8,307 bases of DNA from a bacterium (GCA_030641105.1 DAOWHZ010000073.1:1-8307), one strand, 5' to 3'; positions 1 through 5,614 are shown, counted from the stretch's first letter. Numbers and translations are program-made. The notes: generated by a model from the letters alone, not told the origin.

Positions 1-4
1 CTTG

Positions 5-42
5 CCATCCGTAGTCCCGCAGGATTGCGGGACGAAGGATGG
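5..42. repeat. GC-rich nested palindrome fused to the tRNA-Gly 3' end
   Basis: Imperfect hairpin: CCATCC (5-10) and GTCCCGC (14-20) pair with GCGGGAC (27-33) and GGATGG (37-42); the 3-nt steps between them (11-13, 34-36) do not pair. It reads as a nested element: CCGTAG (9-14) and CGAAGG (33-38) are the same outer words found at 5299-5304 and 5311-5316, but here an 18-nt palindrome TCCCGCAGGATTGCGGGA (15-32) replaces the 6-nt centre CTTTAG. Positions 40-42 are also the complement of the encoded CCA of the minus-strand tRNA-Gly, so on that strand the hairpin begins exactly at the tRNA CCA. It has no T-run, so a classical terminator role is not shown. Confidence 0.8.
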
Positions 43-113
43 AGCGGGTAACGGGAATCGGACCCGTGCTTCAACCTTGGGAAGGTCGCGTATTACCATT
101 ATACTATACCCGC
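40..113 (-). tRNA. tRNA-Gly (anticodon CCC)
   Basis: Read on the minus strand, this folds as a complete 74-nt cloverleaf. The acceptor stem GCGGGTA pairs with TACCCGC, the D stem is GTAT/ATAC, and the anticodon stem is CGACC/GGTTG with loop TTCCCAA, giving anticodon CCC for glycine codon GGG. The T arm is ACGGG/CCCGT with loop TCCGATT. The discriminator is T and CCA is encoded. It is divergent from the sigma-like gene at 470 and has no other gene on its strand in the window. The CCA overlaps the palindrome at 5-42. Confidence 0.96.
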
Positions 114-334
114 ATGTAGATTTTCGATTTACGATTTTGCTGATTTTTAACTCTTATGTTGTTCTTATATTATATAACATATTTTTAAAAAAGAAAAAAG
201 CCGCGAAAAATTTTTATAGTAATCCCTAAAATTATTATTTCTTTAGGGAAGGGTAATTTTATAGGAAATTAGCTAAAATTAAAGTAAAAATCATATTATG
301 TATTATACTTTCTACGGGCGAAAGACTTAGTCTC
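114..334. other. AT-rich divergent intergenic region with one hairpin
   Basis: This stretch, with the promoters after it, separates tRNA-Gly (minus) from the gene at 470 (plus). I see no credible coding region. On the minus strand a TATAAT (174 down to 169) lies about 55 nt upstream of the tRNA-Gly 5' end and could be its -10 box, but I find no good -35, so this is weak. A perfect 8-bp stem, TCCCTAAA (223-230) with TTTAGGGA (242-249), has an 11-nt A/T loop and no T-run. A small palindrome AGACT-T-AGTCT (323-333) sits directly upstream of the -35 of the next promoter and could be an operator. Confidence 0.5.
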
Positions 335-363
335 TTGACTTATAGAAAACTTTGTGCTATATT
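335..363 (+). promoter_or_regulatory. Sigma-70-type promoter for the sigma-like gene
   Basis: TTGACT (335-340), a 17-nt spacer, then TATATT (358-363). Both hexamers are one base from consensus with ideal spacing. It would give a leader of about 100 nt before the ATG at 470. The short palindrome at 323-333 ends one base before the -35 box. Confidence 0.65.
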
Positions 364-389
364 AAGGTAATAAAAAACATAGACAAAAA

Positions 390-398
390 TGTTATAAT
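390..398 (+). promoter_or_regulatory. Second, extended -10 promoter candidate
   Basis: TG (390-391), one base, then a perfect TATAAT (393-398): the extended -10 arrangement, which can work without a good -35; none is visible at the right distance. It would start a transcript near 405, just before three AAGGAG motifs (408-413, 427-432, 435-440) that lie too far upstream of the ATG at 470 to act as a normal ribosome binding site. Confidence 0.45.
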
Positions 399-469
399 AT
401 AATTTTCAAGGAGCAAAAAGTAAATTAAGGAGACAAGGAGATATTAATTTATTAAAAATCAATAAAAAT

Positions 470-1723
470 ATGGACAATAAATCAATTTTAGATCAAATAA
501 TAACTAATCACAAGCAAGAAGAAGTGACTAAATTAGATGCTACTGAAATTATTAATAACTTGTTTAGCGAGCTTAATAAGCGGGAAAGTGATGTTTTAAC
601 CCGCCGCTTTGGTTTGCATGGAGCTGGCAAAGAAACCTTAGAAAAGATTGGCCAGGTTCATAAATTAACTCGTGAACGCATCAGGCAAATTGAAACCAAA
701 AGTATTAAAAAATTAAGGCAGTTGGAAAAATTAGAATCATATATCAGCGGTTTGAAAAAAGTAATTAGCCAATTATTGGAAGAGCATGGCGGTTTAATGG
801 AACGAGAATACTTACTTAATAATTTAGTTAATTTTTCAGTTGATAATGTTAAAATTAAAGCCGAAGACGAAGAAATTCATAAAAGCCACCTTGATTTTTT
901 AATTATTAAGTTATTACATGATGAATTTGAAGAGGTTAATAATTCGGAAAATTTTAAAAATTCATTTAAATTAAAATATCAAACATTGAGTCATTTAGAA
1001 GCTTTAGCTGAAGAGTTATTAGAAAAAATTAAGCAAGCTAAAACGATTATAGCCACTAAAGATCTATTTATTTTAGCCAAAGAACTTGAAAGTTTTAAAG
1101 ATGAACAAGATAAATTTAATGTTCCAAATAATATTGATATTTCCAATATTTTGAACAGCGCAAATTTTACTGAAGATGCTGATTTAATTAACGCTAATAA
1201 AGTTTTGTATTCAATTTTACAGGCCGCTCGCGGAATTGAACAGAATAAATTTGGTTATTGGGGTGTCCATAATTGGCATGAAATTAGACCCAGAACTGTT
1301 AATGATAAAATTTATTTAATTTTAAAGAATCATGGCAAACCAATGCATTTTGTTGAAATTGCAGGCGAGATTAACCAAATTGATTTTGACAAAAAAATTG
1401 CTAATGCCGCCACTGTTCACAATGAGTTGATTTTAGATGATAAGTATGTTTTAGTAGGACGCGGTTTGTATGGCTTGACAGAACAGGGCTATCAACAAGG
1501 CGCGGTAGTTGATGTTATAGAAGATATTTTAGCTAAAGCCGTGGAACCATTAAGCCAGGAAGAAATAATTGACAAAGTTTTAGAGCAACGTGTAGTAAAA
1601 AGAACTACGGTTGTTTTAGCTTTAATGGATAAAAAGAGGTTTGAGAGAGTTGATGGGAAGTATATTGTTAGAAAACAGAAAACAGCCCGCCTGCGCAGAC
1701 AGGAAAACAGAAAGCAGAAATAA
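470..1723 (+). CDS. Sigma-70 region 4 / HARE-HTH domain transcription protein
   Basis: A 417-residue protein, probably a DNA-binding transcription regulator or RNA polymerase accessory factor in the cytoplasm. Residues about 24-88 match sigma-70 region 4, the domain that reads -35 boxes: LNKRESDVLTRRFGL at 35-49, then the helix-turn-helix at 56-83 with the near-invariant TRERIRQIE (67-75). Regions 1-3 are absent, so it cannot be a normal promoter-melting sigma factor. Residues about 90-270 are charged and mostly helical. Residues about 275-345 resemble the HARE-HTH winged helix also found in the RNA polymerase delta subunit (KIYLILKNHGKP at 280-291, GLYGLTEQGY at 332-341). A further winged-helix-like segment spans about 346-400. 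The last 17 residues are basic and encoded by repeat DNA (1671-1717). The ATG at 470 has no Shine-Dalgarno at normal distance. It is monocistronic, between its own promoters and a terminator. Domain calls are firm; the role is inference. Confidence 0.88.
   Translation: MDNKSILDQIITNHKQEEVTKLDATEIINNLFSELNKRESDVLTRRFGLHGAGKETLEKIGQVHKLTRERIRQIETKSIKKLRQLEKLESYISGLKKVISQLLEEHGGLMEREYLLNNLVNFSVDNVKIKAEDEEIHKSHLDFLIIKLLHDEFEEVNNSENFKNSFKLKYQTLSHLEALAEELLEKIKQAKTIIATKDLFILAKELESFKDEQDKFNVPNNIDISNILNSANFTEDADLINANKVLYSILQAARGIEQNKFGYWGVHNWHEIRPRTVNDKIYLILKNHGKPMHFVEIAGEINQIDFDKKIANAATVHNELILDDKYVLVGRGLYGLTEQGYQQGAVVDVIEDILAKAVEPLSQEEIIDKVLEQRVVKRTTVVLALMDKKRFERVDGKYIVRKQKTARLRRQENRKQK
1671..1717. 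repeat. Direct repeats around a palindrome, inside the 3' end of the CDS
   Basis: Two 15-nt direct repeats (1671-1685 and 1703-1717, 14 of 15 identical, built of GAAAACAG-like words) flank a GC-rich imperfect palindrome, CCCGCCTGCGCAGACAGG (1686-1703), centred on CTGCGCAG. The palindrome and the second copy share G1703. All of this is translated as the basic C-terminal tail of the sigma-like protein (residues 401-417). The layout resembles the intergenic repeats elsewhere in the window, so the gene's end appears to be repeat-derived. Confidence 0.7.
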
Positions 1724-1740
1724 GATAATTTGTGAGTCTG

Positions 1741-1768
1741 AGGCGAGGATATTATTCTCGCCTTTTTT
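1741..1768 (+). terminator. Intrinsic terminator after the sigma-like gene
   Basis: The stem GGCGAG (1742-1747) pairs with CTCGCC (1757-1762), extended by A1741-T1763 and two loop-proximal pairs, with a 5-nt loop and a run of six T (1763-1768). It lies 18 nt after the stop codon and just before the next promoter. Confidence 0.9.
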
Positions 1769-1770
1769 GT

Positions 1771-1800
1771 TTGGCAAAAGATAAAAAAATGTGGTAAAAT
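1771..1800 (+). promoter_or_regulatory. Promoter for the export / glycolysis gene run
   Basis: TTGGCA (1771-1776), an 18-nt spacer and TAAAAT (1795-1800), with TG one base before the -10 (1792-1793), an extended -10 feature. It starts right after the terminator. The predicted start near 1807 falls in the left arm of the inverted repeat 1801-1885, so only part of that repeat would be in the RNA leader of the gene at 1888. Confidence 0.6.
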
Positions 1801-1885
1801 GTTATTAGAAATTAGAAATTGGTAATTTGGAATAAATAAATTATGTTTAACGCAACCCCCAAATTTCAAATTTCAAATTTCTAAC
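1801..1885. repeat. Imperfect inverted repeat of GAAATT / AAATTTC words
   Basis: The right arm (about 1859-1885) is three tandem AAATTTC heptamers followed by TAAC; the left arm (1801-1830) is GTTA followed by GAAATT-type words with one 3-nt bulge and about three mismatches. The loop is about 28 nt. The right arm ends 2 nt before the ATG at 1888. It belongs to the set of start-codon-abutting inverted repeats in this window. Confidence 0.75.
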
Positions 1886-1887
1886 AT

Positions 1888-2382
1888 ATGTTTGATATTA
1901 ACTTTATAGAATTATTTAAAAGCTTGCCGCCGCAATTAGCAACCATGCTTATTGCCATAATTCCTATTGCTGAACTTAGAGCTTCTATTCCCATAGCTTT
2001 GGGAGTTTATAAGTTGCCGATTTGGCAGGCAATATTTTTTTCAATAATTGCTGACATTTTTATTGCGGCAATGATAATTTATTTTTTAGGCCCAGTTTAT
2101 AAAATTTTAAGTGGCAGGTTAAATTGGATTGATAGGTTTTTTGTTTGGCTGTTCAGGAGAACCAGGAGAAAATTTTTTCATAAATATGAGATTTGGGGGA
2201 ATATTGCCTTAATGCTGTTTGTGGCTATTCCTTTGCCAGTAACCGGGGCCTGGACCGGCTCAATCGCTTCCTGGCTGTTTGGCATTCCCCGCAAACGGTC
2301 TTTGTTTTTTATTTCCATAGGTGTTATAATATCAGCAGGGATAGTGACTTTGATTAGTTTGGGTTTTATTAAAATATTTTAG
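1888..2382 (+). CDS. Small multi-drug export family membrane protein
   Basis: A 164-residue integral membrane protein matching the Sm_multidrug_ex / COG2426 family. Despite the family name, substrate and transport activity are poorly established, so the function should be read as a putative inner-membrane transporter. Two family signatures are visible: the N-terminal IPIAELRASIPIAL (25-38) and the C-terminal block with PLPVTGAWTG (115-124) followed by LFGIPRKRSLFF (130-141). Hydrophobic segments lie near 17-40, 45-68, 104-132 and 138-163, with a basic cytoplasmic-looking loop RRTRRK (90-95) in the middle. The length is normal for the family. The start at 1888 is supported by the N-terminal motif position; no Shine-Dalgarno is present and an inverted repeat ends 2 nt before it. 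It heads a same-strand run with tpiA and fba but shares no evident pathway with them. Confidence 0.85.
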   Translation: MFDINFIELFKSLPPQLATMLIAIIPIAELRASIPIALGVYKLPIWQAIFFSIIADIFIAAMIIYFLGPVYKILSGRLNWIDRFFVWLFRRTRRKFFHKYEIWGNIALMLFVAIPLPVTGAWTGSIASWLFGIPRKRSLFFISIGVIISAGIVTLISLGFIKIF

Positions 2383-2386
2383 ATAC

Positions 2387-2502
2387 ATAATGCGAATCTG
2401 CAAATTTATGCAAATACTGCAAATTACGAATTATGCGAATAATTAATTTGCATAATTCGTAATTTGCAGTATTTGCATATTAATTTGCGGTATTCGCATT
2501 AT
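2387..2502. repeat. Long inverted repeat, ATGCGAAT family, copy 1
   Basis: A near-perfect hairpin of 116 nt fills the whole gap between the export gene and tpiA. The left arm starts ATAATGCGAAT at 2387 and the right arm ends ATTCGCATTAT at 2502. Arms are about 50 nt, the inner 30 or so perfectly paired, with a loop of about 5 nt near 2441-2445. Arms are strings of TGCGAAT/TGCAAAT words. There is no terminal T-run. It ends 8 nt before the tpiA ATG. The right part (2463-2505) matches 8080-8122 at 38 of 43 positions, so the two are copies of one element. Confidence 0.93.
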
Positions 2503-2510
2503 ATTTATTT

Positions 2511-3278
2511 ATGAAGAACAATAAAATTGTCATTGCCAATTGGAAAATGCGGTTAATGTTAGCTGAAACATTAGATTTAGCTAAAAAAATGAAAATTAAA
2601 TTTGCCGGTTTTAAGACTGGTGAAGTAGTAATCTGCCCTAATTTTATTTCTATGCAGGAAGTAAAAAAGATATTAAAGCAAGGTTTAATTAAATTAGGCG
2701 CGCAAGATACTTTTTGGGAGCAAAGGGGCTCCTATACTGGTGAAATTTCACCTCATATGTTAGCTGAAGCAGGCTGTGATTATGTTATTATAGGGCATTC
2801 GGAGCGGCGAGAATATTTACTGGAAAATTATGAAATGATTCATTTAGAGCTTAAGCAGGTTTTAAATGTTGAAAAATTGACTTCCGTTGTTTGTATTGGC
2901 GAAAGCGGTGATGAGCGTAAAACCGAACGTAGAGATTTTGTTTTAGTTGATCAATTGCATCAGGCTTTAGGCGGGATTGATATTGTTGGCAGCCAGCAAG
3001 TTATTATTGCTTATGAACCGATTTGGGCAATTGGTTCAGGCGTCGCCATTGAGCCGGAAGAAGCTGAATATGCCCACAAGATTATTAAGTTAACATTAAA
3101 AGATATATTTGGCATGCAAATAGCGAATGACAATTTTCGTATTATTTACGGCGGCAGTATTAGCAGTAAAAATGTTAAAGATTTTGCCAATCTGGAAAAT
3201 TTGGACGGCTTATTAGTCGGCGGGGCAAGTTTGGATGCGGATGAGTTTTATAAAGTGGCAAAGGTAATACTTAAATAA
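2511..3278 (+). CDS. tpiA: Triose-phosphate isomerase
   Basis: Cytosolic glycolytic and gluconeogenic enzyme interconverting dihydroxyacetone phosphate and glyceraldehyde 3-phosphate. At 255 residues it has the family's usual length for one TIM barrel. Catalytic residues are all visible: Asn10 and Lys12 in NWKM, His96 in IIGHSERR (93-100) and the base Glu169 in AYEPIWAIGSG (167-177), which leads into the mobile phosphate-gripping loop 6. Phosphate-binding YGGS (213-216) and LLVGGASL (234-241) are intact. The residue after NWKM is Arg where Asn is common, which is not at a catalytic position. The ATG at 2511 places NWK at the expected distance; no Shine-Dalgarno is present. It lies directly upstream of the aldolase gene, whose products it connects, which argues for co-expression. 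Confidence 0.97.
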   Translation: MKNNKIVIANWKMRLMLAETLDLAKKMKIKFAGFKTGEVVICPNFISMQEVKKILKQGLIKLGAQDTFWEQRGSYTGEISPHMLAEAGCDYVIIGHSERREYLLENYEMIHLELKQVLNVEKLTSVVCIGESGDERKTERRDFVLVDQLHQALGGIDIVGSQQVIIAYEPIWAIGSGVAIEPEEAEYAHKIIKLTLKDIFGMQIANDNFRIIYGGSISSKNVKDFANLENLDGLLVGGASLDADEFYKVAKVILK

Positions 3279-3365
3279 TTTAAGATTTCAGATTTCAGAT
3301 TTAAGATTGATGATTTTGGTTTTTTATCCCAAAAATCTAAAATCTTAAATCTGAAATCTAAAATT
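3277..3365. repeat. Inverted repeat of AGATTTC / AAATCT words
   Basis: The left arm begins inside the tpiA stop codon (3277) and consists of tandem CAGATTT and AAGATT heptamers; the right arm (about 3339-3365) is the complement with one 7-nt unit fewer. Inside is a second short stem, ATTTTGG (3312-3318) with CCAAAAAT (3330-3337). It occupies essentially the entire tpiA-fba gap and ends 5 nt before the fba ATG. A difference of one heptamer between arms suggests slippage of the tandem words. Confidence 0.85.
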
Positions 3366-3370
3366 CATTT

Positions 3371-4246
3371 ATGCTTGTTCACATTAAAGACATAGTTAAA
3401 GAGGCGCGGGCCGGTGGTTATGCTGTCGGCGCTTTCAATATCCATAATTTAGAATCAGCTCTTGGAGTGGCTCAAGCAGCGGTTAAAGCAAAATCCCCGG
3501 CTATTATTCAGGTTTCCGAATCCACAATAAAATATATGGGATTAAAGCCGATTACGCATATTGTTTCTACAATAGCTAAAAATATTGCCGCTGTTGTGCC
3601 AATCGCCCTACATTTAGATCATGGTAAAAGTTTTGATTCTATTTTTGAGTGCATTAGCGCCGGTTTTACTTCCGTTCATATTGATGCTTCTGACTTGCCA
3701 TTGGATGAAAACATAAATTTAACCAAGCATGTAGTAGCCGTGTCTCATACAAAAGGTGTTTGGGTTCAGGGCGAGGTAGGTGCGATTATGGGAGGCCATG
3801 GCAAAATAAGCGGTAAAATAAAAAATATACCGATTGCCAAGCTGGAAGATGTGGTTGAATTTGTTAAGCAAACTAAAGTTGATACCATTGCCGCTGCTGT
3901 TGGCACGGCCCATGGGGTATATGAAAATGAATATATTAAATTTGACCTGCTTAAATCAATTAAAACAAAAACCAAGAAACCATTTGTTTTGCATGGCGGA
4001 TCTGGTGTTGATGATAAAAAAATTAAACAAGCCATTAAACAAGGTGTAAATATTATAAATATCGGCAGTGATATCAAAATAGCTTTTTGCCAAGCTTTAA
4101 TTGAGAATTGTTTAAAAAACAAAACAGAAACTGATCCCCGCATTTTACTAAAGCCAACTATCAAGGCAGTGGAAAAAGTGGTTGTAGATAAAATAAAGCT
4201 GTTTGGCAGCGCCGGGCGGGTTGAGGTCAGGGAGGTGGAAACGTAG
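3371..4246 (+). CDS. fba: Class II (zinc) fructose-bisphosphate aldolase
   Basis: Cytosolic zinc aldolase, most likely cleaving or forming fructose 1,6-bisphosphate from the two triose phosphates that TpiA interconverts. The 291-residue length is typical of the shorter class II group. The sequence shows GAFNIHNLE (20-28), the catalytic and metal motif HLDHG (81-85, Asp83 general acid/base, His84 zinc), SVHIDAS (101-107), GEVGAIMGGHG (134-144), zinc His181 in GTAHG (178-182), zinc His208 in LHGGSG (207-212) and the phosphate loop NIGSDIK (230-236). The broader family also contains tagatose-bisphosphate aldolases (GatY/KbaY), which cannot be excluded from sequence alone; the tpiA neighbour favours the fructose substrate or a promiscuous enzyme. 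The start fits the family N-terminus; no Shine-Dalgarno. Stop is TAG. Confidence 0.93.
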   Translation: MLVHIKDIVKEARAGGYAVGAFNIHNLESALGVAQAAVKAKSPAIIQVSESTIKYMGLKPITHIVSTIAKNIAAVVPIALHLDHGKSFDSIFECISAGFTSVHIDASDLPLDENINLTKHVVAVSHTKGVWVQGEVGAIMGGHGKISGKIKNIPIAKLEDVVEFVKQTKVDTIAAAVGTAHGVYENEYIKFDLLKSIKTKTKKPFVLHGGSGVDDKKIKQAIKQGVNIINIGSDIKIAFCQALIENCLKNKTETDPRILLKPTIKAVEKVVVDKIKLFGSAGRVEVREVET

Positions 4247-4346
4247 AATTTTAGATTGAAGATTTTAGATTGAAGATTGGATTATTTAAATAATGTTGTG
4301 TAAGATAAAAAATAAATCTTAAATCTTAAATCTACAATCTTAAATT
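4247..4346. repeat. Imperfect inverted repeat of AGATTGAAGATT / AAATCTTA words
   Basis: The left arm (4247 to about 4278) is a tandem pair of a roughly 16-nt word starting TTTAGATTGAAGA; the right arm (about 4315-4346) is built from AAATCTTA-type words. The arms pair imperfectly across a loop of about 35 nt. It starts immediately after the fba stop and ends 5 nt before the ATG at 4352, filling the gap like the repeats at 2387 and 3277. Confidence 0.75.
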
Positions 4347-4351
4347 AATAT

Positions 4352-5224
4352 ATGTACAACATAATTCCCTTAATTTTAATTTTAATAAGCTTAAGTATTA
4401 TTATAATTATTATAGTTAGAAAATTTTCAGCATTGGCTAGTTTAGATGTGGAAAATATTCCAGCTGAAAAAGAAGCAAAGTTTAAAGAGCGAATTATTAG
4501 CAGCAGATTAAAAAGAAATTTTATAAAATGGAGTTCTAGACTGACTAGATTAGTCAGGCCTATTTTTGAGCTTGTTAGCAGATTTTTTAAGTGGTTGTTT
4601 AATAAATTAAATAAATTAGAAGAAGATTATAAAAGTGAAAAAGTTTTATTTGGCAGTGATGTAAAGCAAAAGATTGAAAAATTGTTTGGTGAAGCCGAGG
4701 AGCTTAAAAAAATAGGAGATTTAGCAGAATCAGAAAAAATATACATTGAGATAATCGGCCTAGACAGTAAAAATATGAAAGCTTTTAAGGCATTGGGCCA
4801 GCTTTATTTTGAGCGCAAAGACTTTGAGGAAGCTAAACAGACTTTTGAGCATATTTTAAAGCTAGAAGAAGATGATGAAGGGGCCTATGATGGTTTGGCC
4901 CAAATAGGCAGAGAAAAAGACGGCTTGGAACAGGCAAGGGATGATTATATAGAAGCTTTAGATATTAATAGCCAACGTTCCCAAACATATTTTGATTTGG
5001 CCCTGGTTTATCAGGCAATGAATAACATAAATAAATCAGTAGCTAATATTAAGCAGGCTTTGCGCATTGAACCGAATAATCCTCGTTATCTTGACACTAT
5101 GTTGGAGGTAAGTATAATAAATAAAGATAAGCCGTTAGCGCTTGATGCTTACAAAAAATTAACAGAGGTTAATCCGGATAATCAAAAGTTGGCAGAATTC
5201 GAAAGACAGATTGATGAATTATAA
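4352..5224 (+). CDS. Membrane-anchored TPR-repeat protein
   Basis: A 290-residue protein of unknown specific role, probably a scaffold held at the cytoplasmic membrane. Residues 4-22 form one strongly hydrophobic segment (many Ile/Leu) followed by basic residues (VRK 22-24), consistent with an uncleaved N-terminal anchor and the rest in the cytoplasm. Residues about 45-100 are basic and amphipathic (RLKRNFIKW, RLTRLVRPIF). From about 107 to 276 there are five tandem tetratricopeptide units in exact 34-residue register, for example ALGQLYFERKDFEEAKQTFE (147-166) and AYDGLAQIGREKDGLEQARD (178-197); a short charged tail follows. TPRs bind proteins, so partners rather than catalysis are expected. 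It is last of the run begun at 1888; no Shine-Dalgarno at the start. Fold and topology are well supported; function is not. Confidence 0.85.
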   Translation: MYNIIPLILILISLSIIIIIIVRKFSALASLDVENIPAEKEAKFKERIISSRLKRNFIKWSSRLTRLVRPIFELVSRFFKWLFNKLNKLEEDYKSEKVLFGSDVKQKIEKLFGEAEELKKIGDLAESEKIYIEIIGLDSKNMKAFKALGQLYFERKDFEEAKQTFEHILKLEEDDEGAYDGLAQIGREKDGLEQARDDYIEALDINSQRSQTYFDLALVYQAMNNINKSVANIKQALRIEPNNPRYLDTMLEVSIINKDKPLALDAYKKLTEVNPDNQKLAEFERQIDEL

Positions 5225-5233
5225 TCACATAAC

Positions 5234-5319
5234 GCCCTACTTCGCTAAAGCTTCGTAGGGCAAGCCCACTGTTGTTAAAACCTTGGCGGGCTTGTCTTCC
5301 GTAGCTTTAGCGAAGGAAG
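5234..5319. repeat. Compound palindrome abutting the tRNA-Thr 5' end
   Basis: Two arms, 5235-5269 and 5285-5319, are reverse complements at about 28 of 35 positions without gaps. Each arm is itself a hairpin: GCCCTAC (5234-5240) with GTAGGGC (5255-5261), and CTTCC (5296-5300) with GGAAG (5315-5319). The core word TTCGCTAAAGC recurs in both. A central stem CAAGCCC (5261-5267) with GGGCTTG (5288-5294) is perfect. The right arm ends one base before tRNA-Thr. It could shape 5' processing of the tRNA or end the upstream mRNA, but there is no T-run. Confidence 0.85.
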
Positions 5320-5394
5320 GCCGAGATAGCTCAGTGGTAGAGCAACTCCATGGTAAGGAGTAGGTCCGGGGTTCAAGTCCCCGTCTCGGCTCCA
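5320..5394 (+). tRNA. tRNA-Thr (anticodon GGT)
   Basis: A complete 75-nt cloverleaf: acceptor stem GCCGAGA/TCTCGGC, D arm GCTC/GAGC with loop AGTGGTA, anticodon stem ACTCC/GGAGT with loop ATGGTAA giving anticodon GGT (threonine ACC, and ACT by wobble), T arm CGGGG/CCCCG with loop TTCAAGT, discriminator T and encoded CCA. Palindromic repeats touch both ends: the compound repeat ending at 5319 and a hairpin that begins with the CCA (5392). A terminator follows at 5462-5491. Confidence 0.97.
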
Positions 5395-5452
5395 TGCTAT
5401 GCTGTTAGCTTCGCATGGCAAGCCAAAACTGTGCTAAAGTTTCATATGGCAA
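5392..5452. repeat. CCAT/ATGG palindrome at the tRNA-Thr 3' end, with a decayed second copy
   Basis: CCATGC (5392-5397) pairs with GCATGG (5413-5418), with further inner pairs down to a GTT loop; the first three bases are the tRNA CCA. The unit 5398-5421 is followed by a degenerate relative at 5430-5452 (shared skeleton TGCT, then A/G-rich bases, then ATGGCAA), suggesting tandem copies of one small repeat, the second decayed. Confidence 0.65.
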
Positions 5453-5461
5453 ATCAAGGGG

Positions 5462-5491
5462 AAACACTGTAATTATAATTGCAGTGTTTTT
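5462..5491 (+). terminator. Intrinsic terminator downstream of tRNA-Thr
   Basis: A perfect 8-bp stem AAACACTG (5462-5469) with CAGTGTTT (5482-5489), an A/T inner region that can extend the stem, and a T-run 5487-5491. It ends transcription from the TPR gene and tRNA-Thr. Confidence 0.85.
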
Positions 5492-5547
5492 GAATACTTA
5501 AATTAAATTCAATGCCAAAAGGGTTTTTTTTGTTTTTTTGTTTGCTA

Positions 5548-5576
5548 TTGACATAAATTTAAGAATATGCTATTAT
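5548..5576 (+). promoter_or_regulatory. Strong sigma-70-type promoter for the surface protein gene
   Basis: A perfect TTGACA (5548-5553), a 17-nt spacer and TATTAT (5571-5576). A T-rich tract (about 5523-5543) immediately upstream could act like an UP element. The predicted start is near 5583, giving a leader of only about 32 nt with no Shine-Dalgarno. The -10 lies inside a perfect palindrome (5568-5588). Confidence 0.8.
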
Positions 5577-5595
5577 GCCATAATAGCATTTTTTT
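5568..5595 (+). terminator. Perfect palindrome over the -10 box, followed by T7
   Basis: Ten-bp arms TGCTATTATG (5568-5577) and CATAATAGCA (5579-5588) around one central base, followed by seven T (5589-5595). For RNA arriving from upstream this could be a backup intrinsic terminator, though the stem is A/T-rich with a one-base centre. RNA started at the overlapping promoter would contain only the right arm and could not form it. As DNA it could equally be an operator for a dimeric repressor. The structure is certain; the role is inference. Confidence 0.6.
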
Positions 5596-5614
5596 ATTTT
5601 CCTAGACAATAATT

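Noticed and set aside
2..229. 75-codon plus-strand open frame
   Set aside because: It runs antisense through tRNA-Gly and the palindrome into A/T-rich noncoding DNA, and the translation resembles no known protein.
223..249. Hairpin TCCCTAAA/TTTAGGGA as terminator or riboswitch
   Set aside because: It has no T-run on either strand and no recognisable riboswitch core, so it is noted only as a stem in the intergenic description.
1492..1869. 125-codon minus-strand open frame
   Set aside because: It lies opposite the conserved 3' part of the sigma-like gene, its terminator and an inverted repeat; low complexity and no family resemblance.
2387..2502. Long hairpin as a simple intrinsic terminator
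   Set aside because: It has no T-run after either arm and is far longer than typical terminator stems; the neighbours look co-directional and possibly co-transcribed.
3719..4164. Open frames on the minus strand and in another plus frame within the aldolase gene
   Set aside because: All are shadows of fba, whose catalytic motifs fix the true frame.
1801..4346. CRISPR-like arrays from the short repeated words between genes
   Set aside because: Repeat words are only 7-9 nt, adjacent without spacers, and arranged as inverted arms rather than direct repeats with unique spacers.
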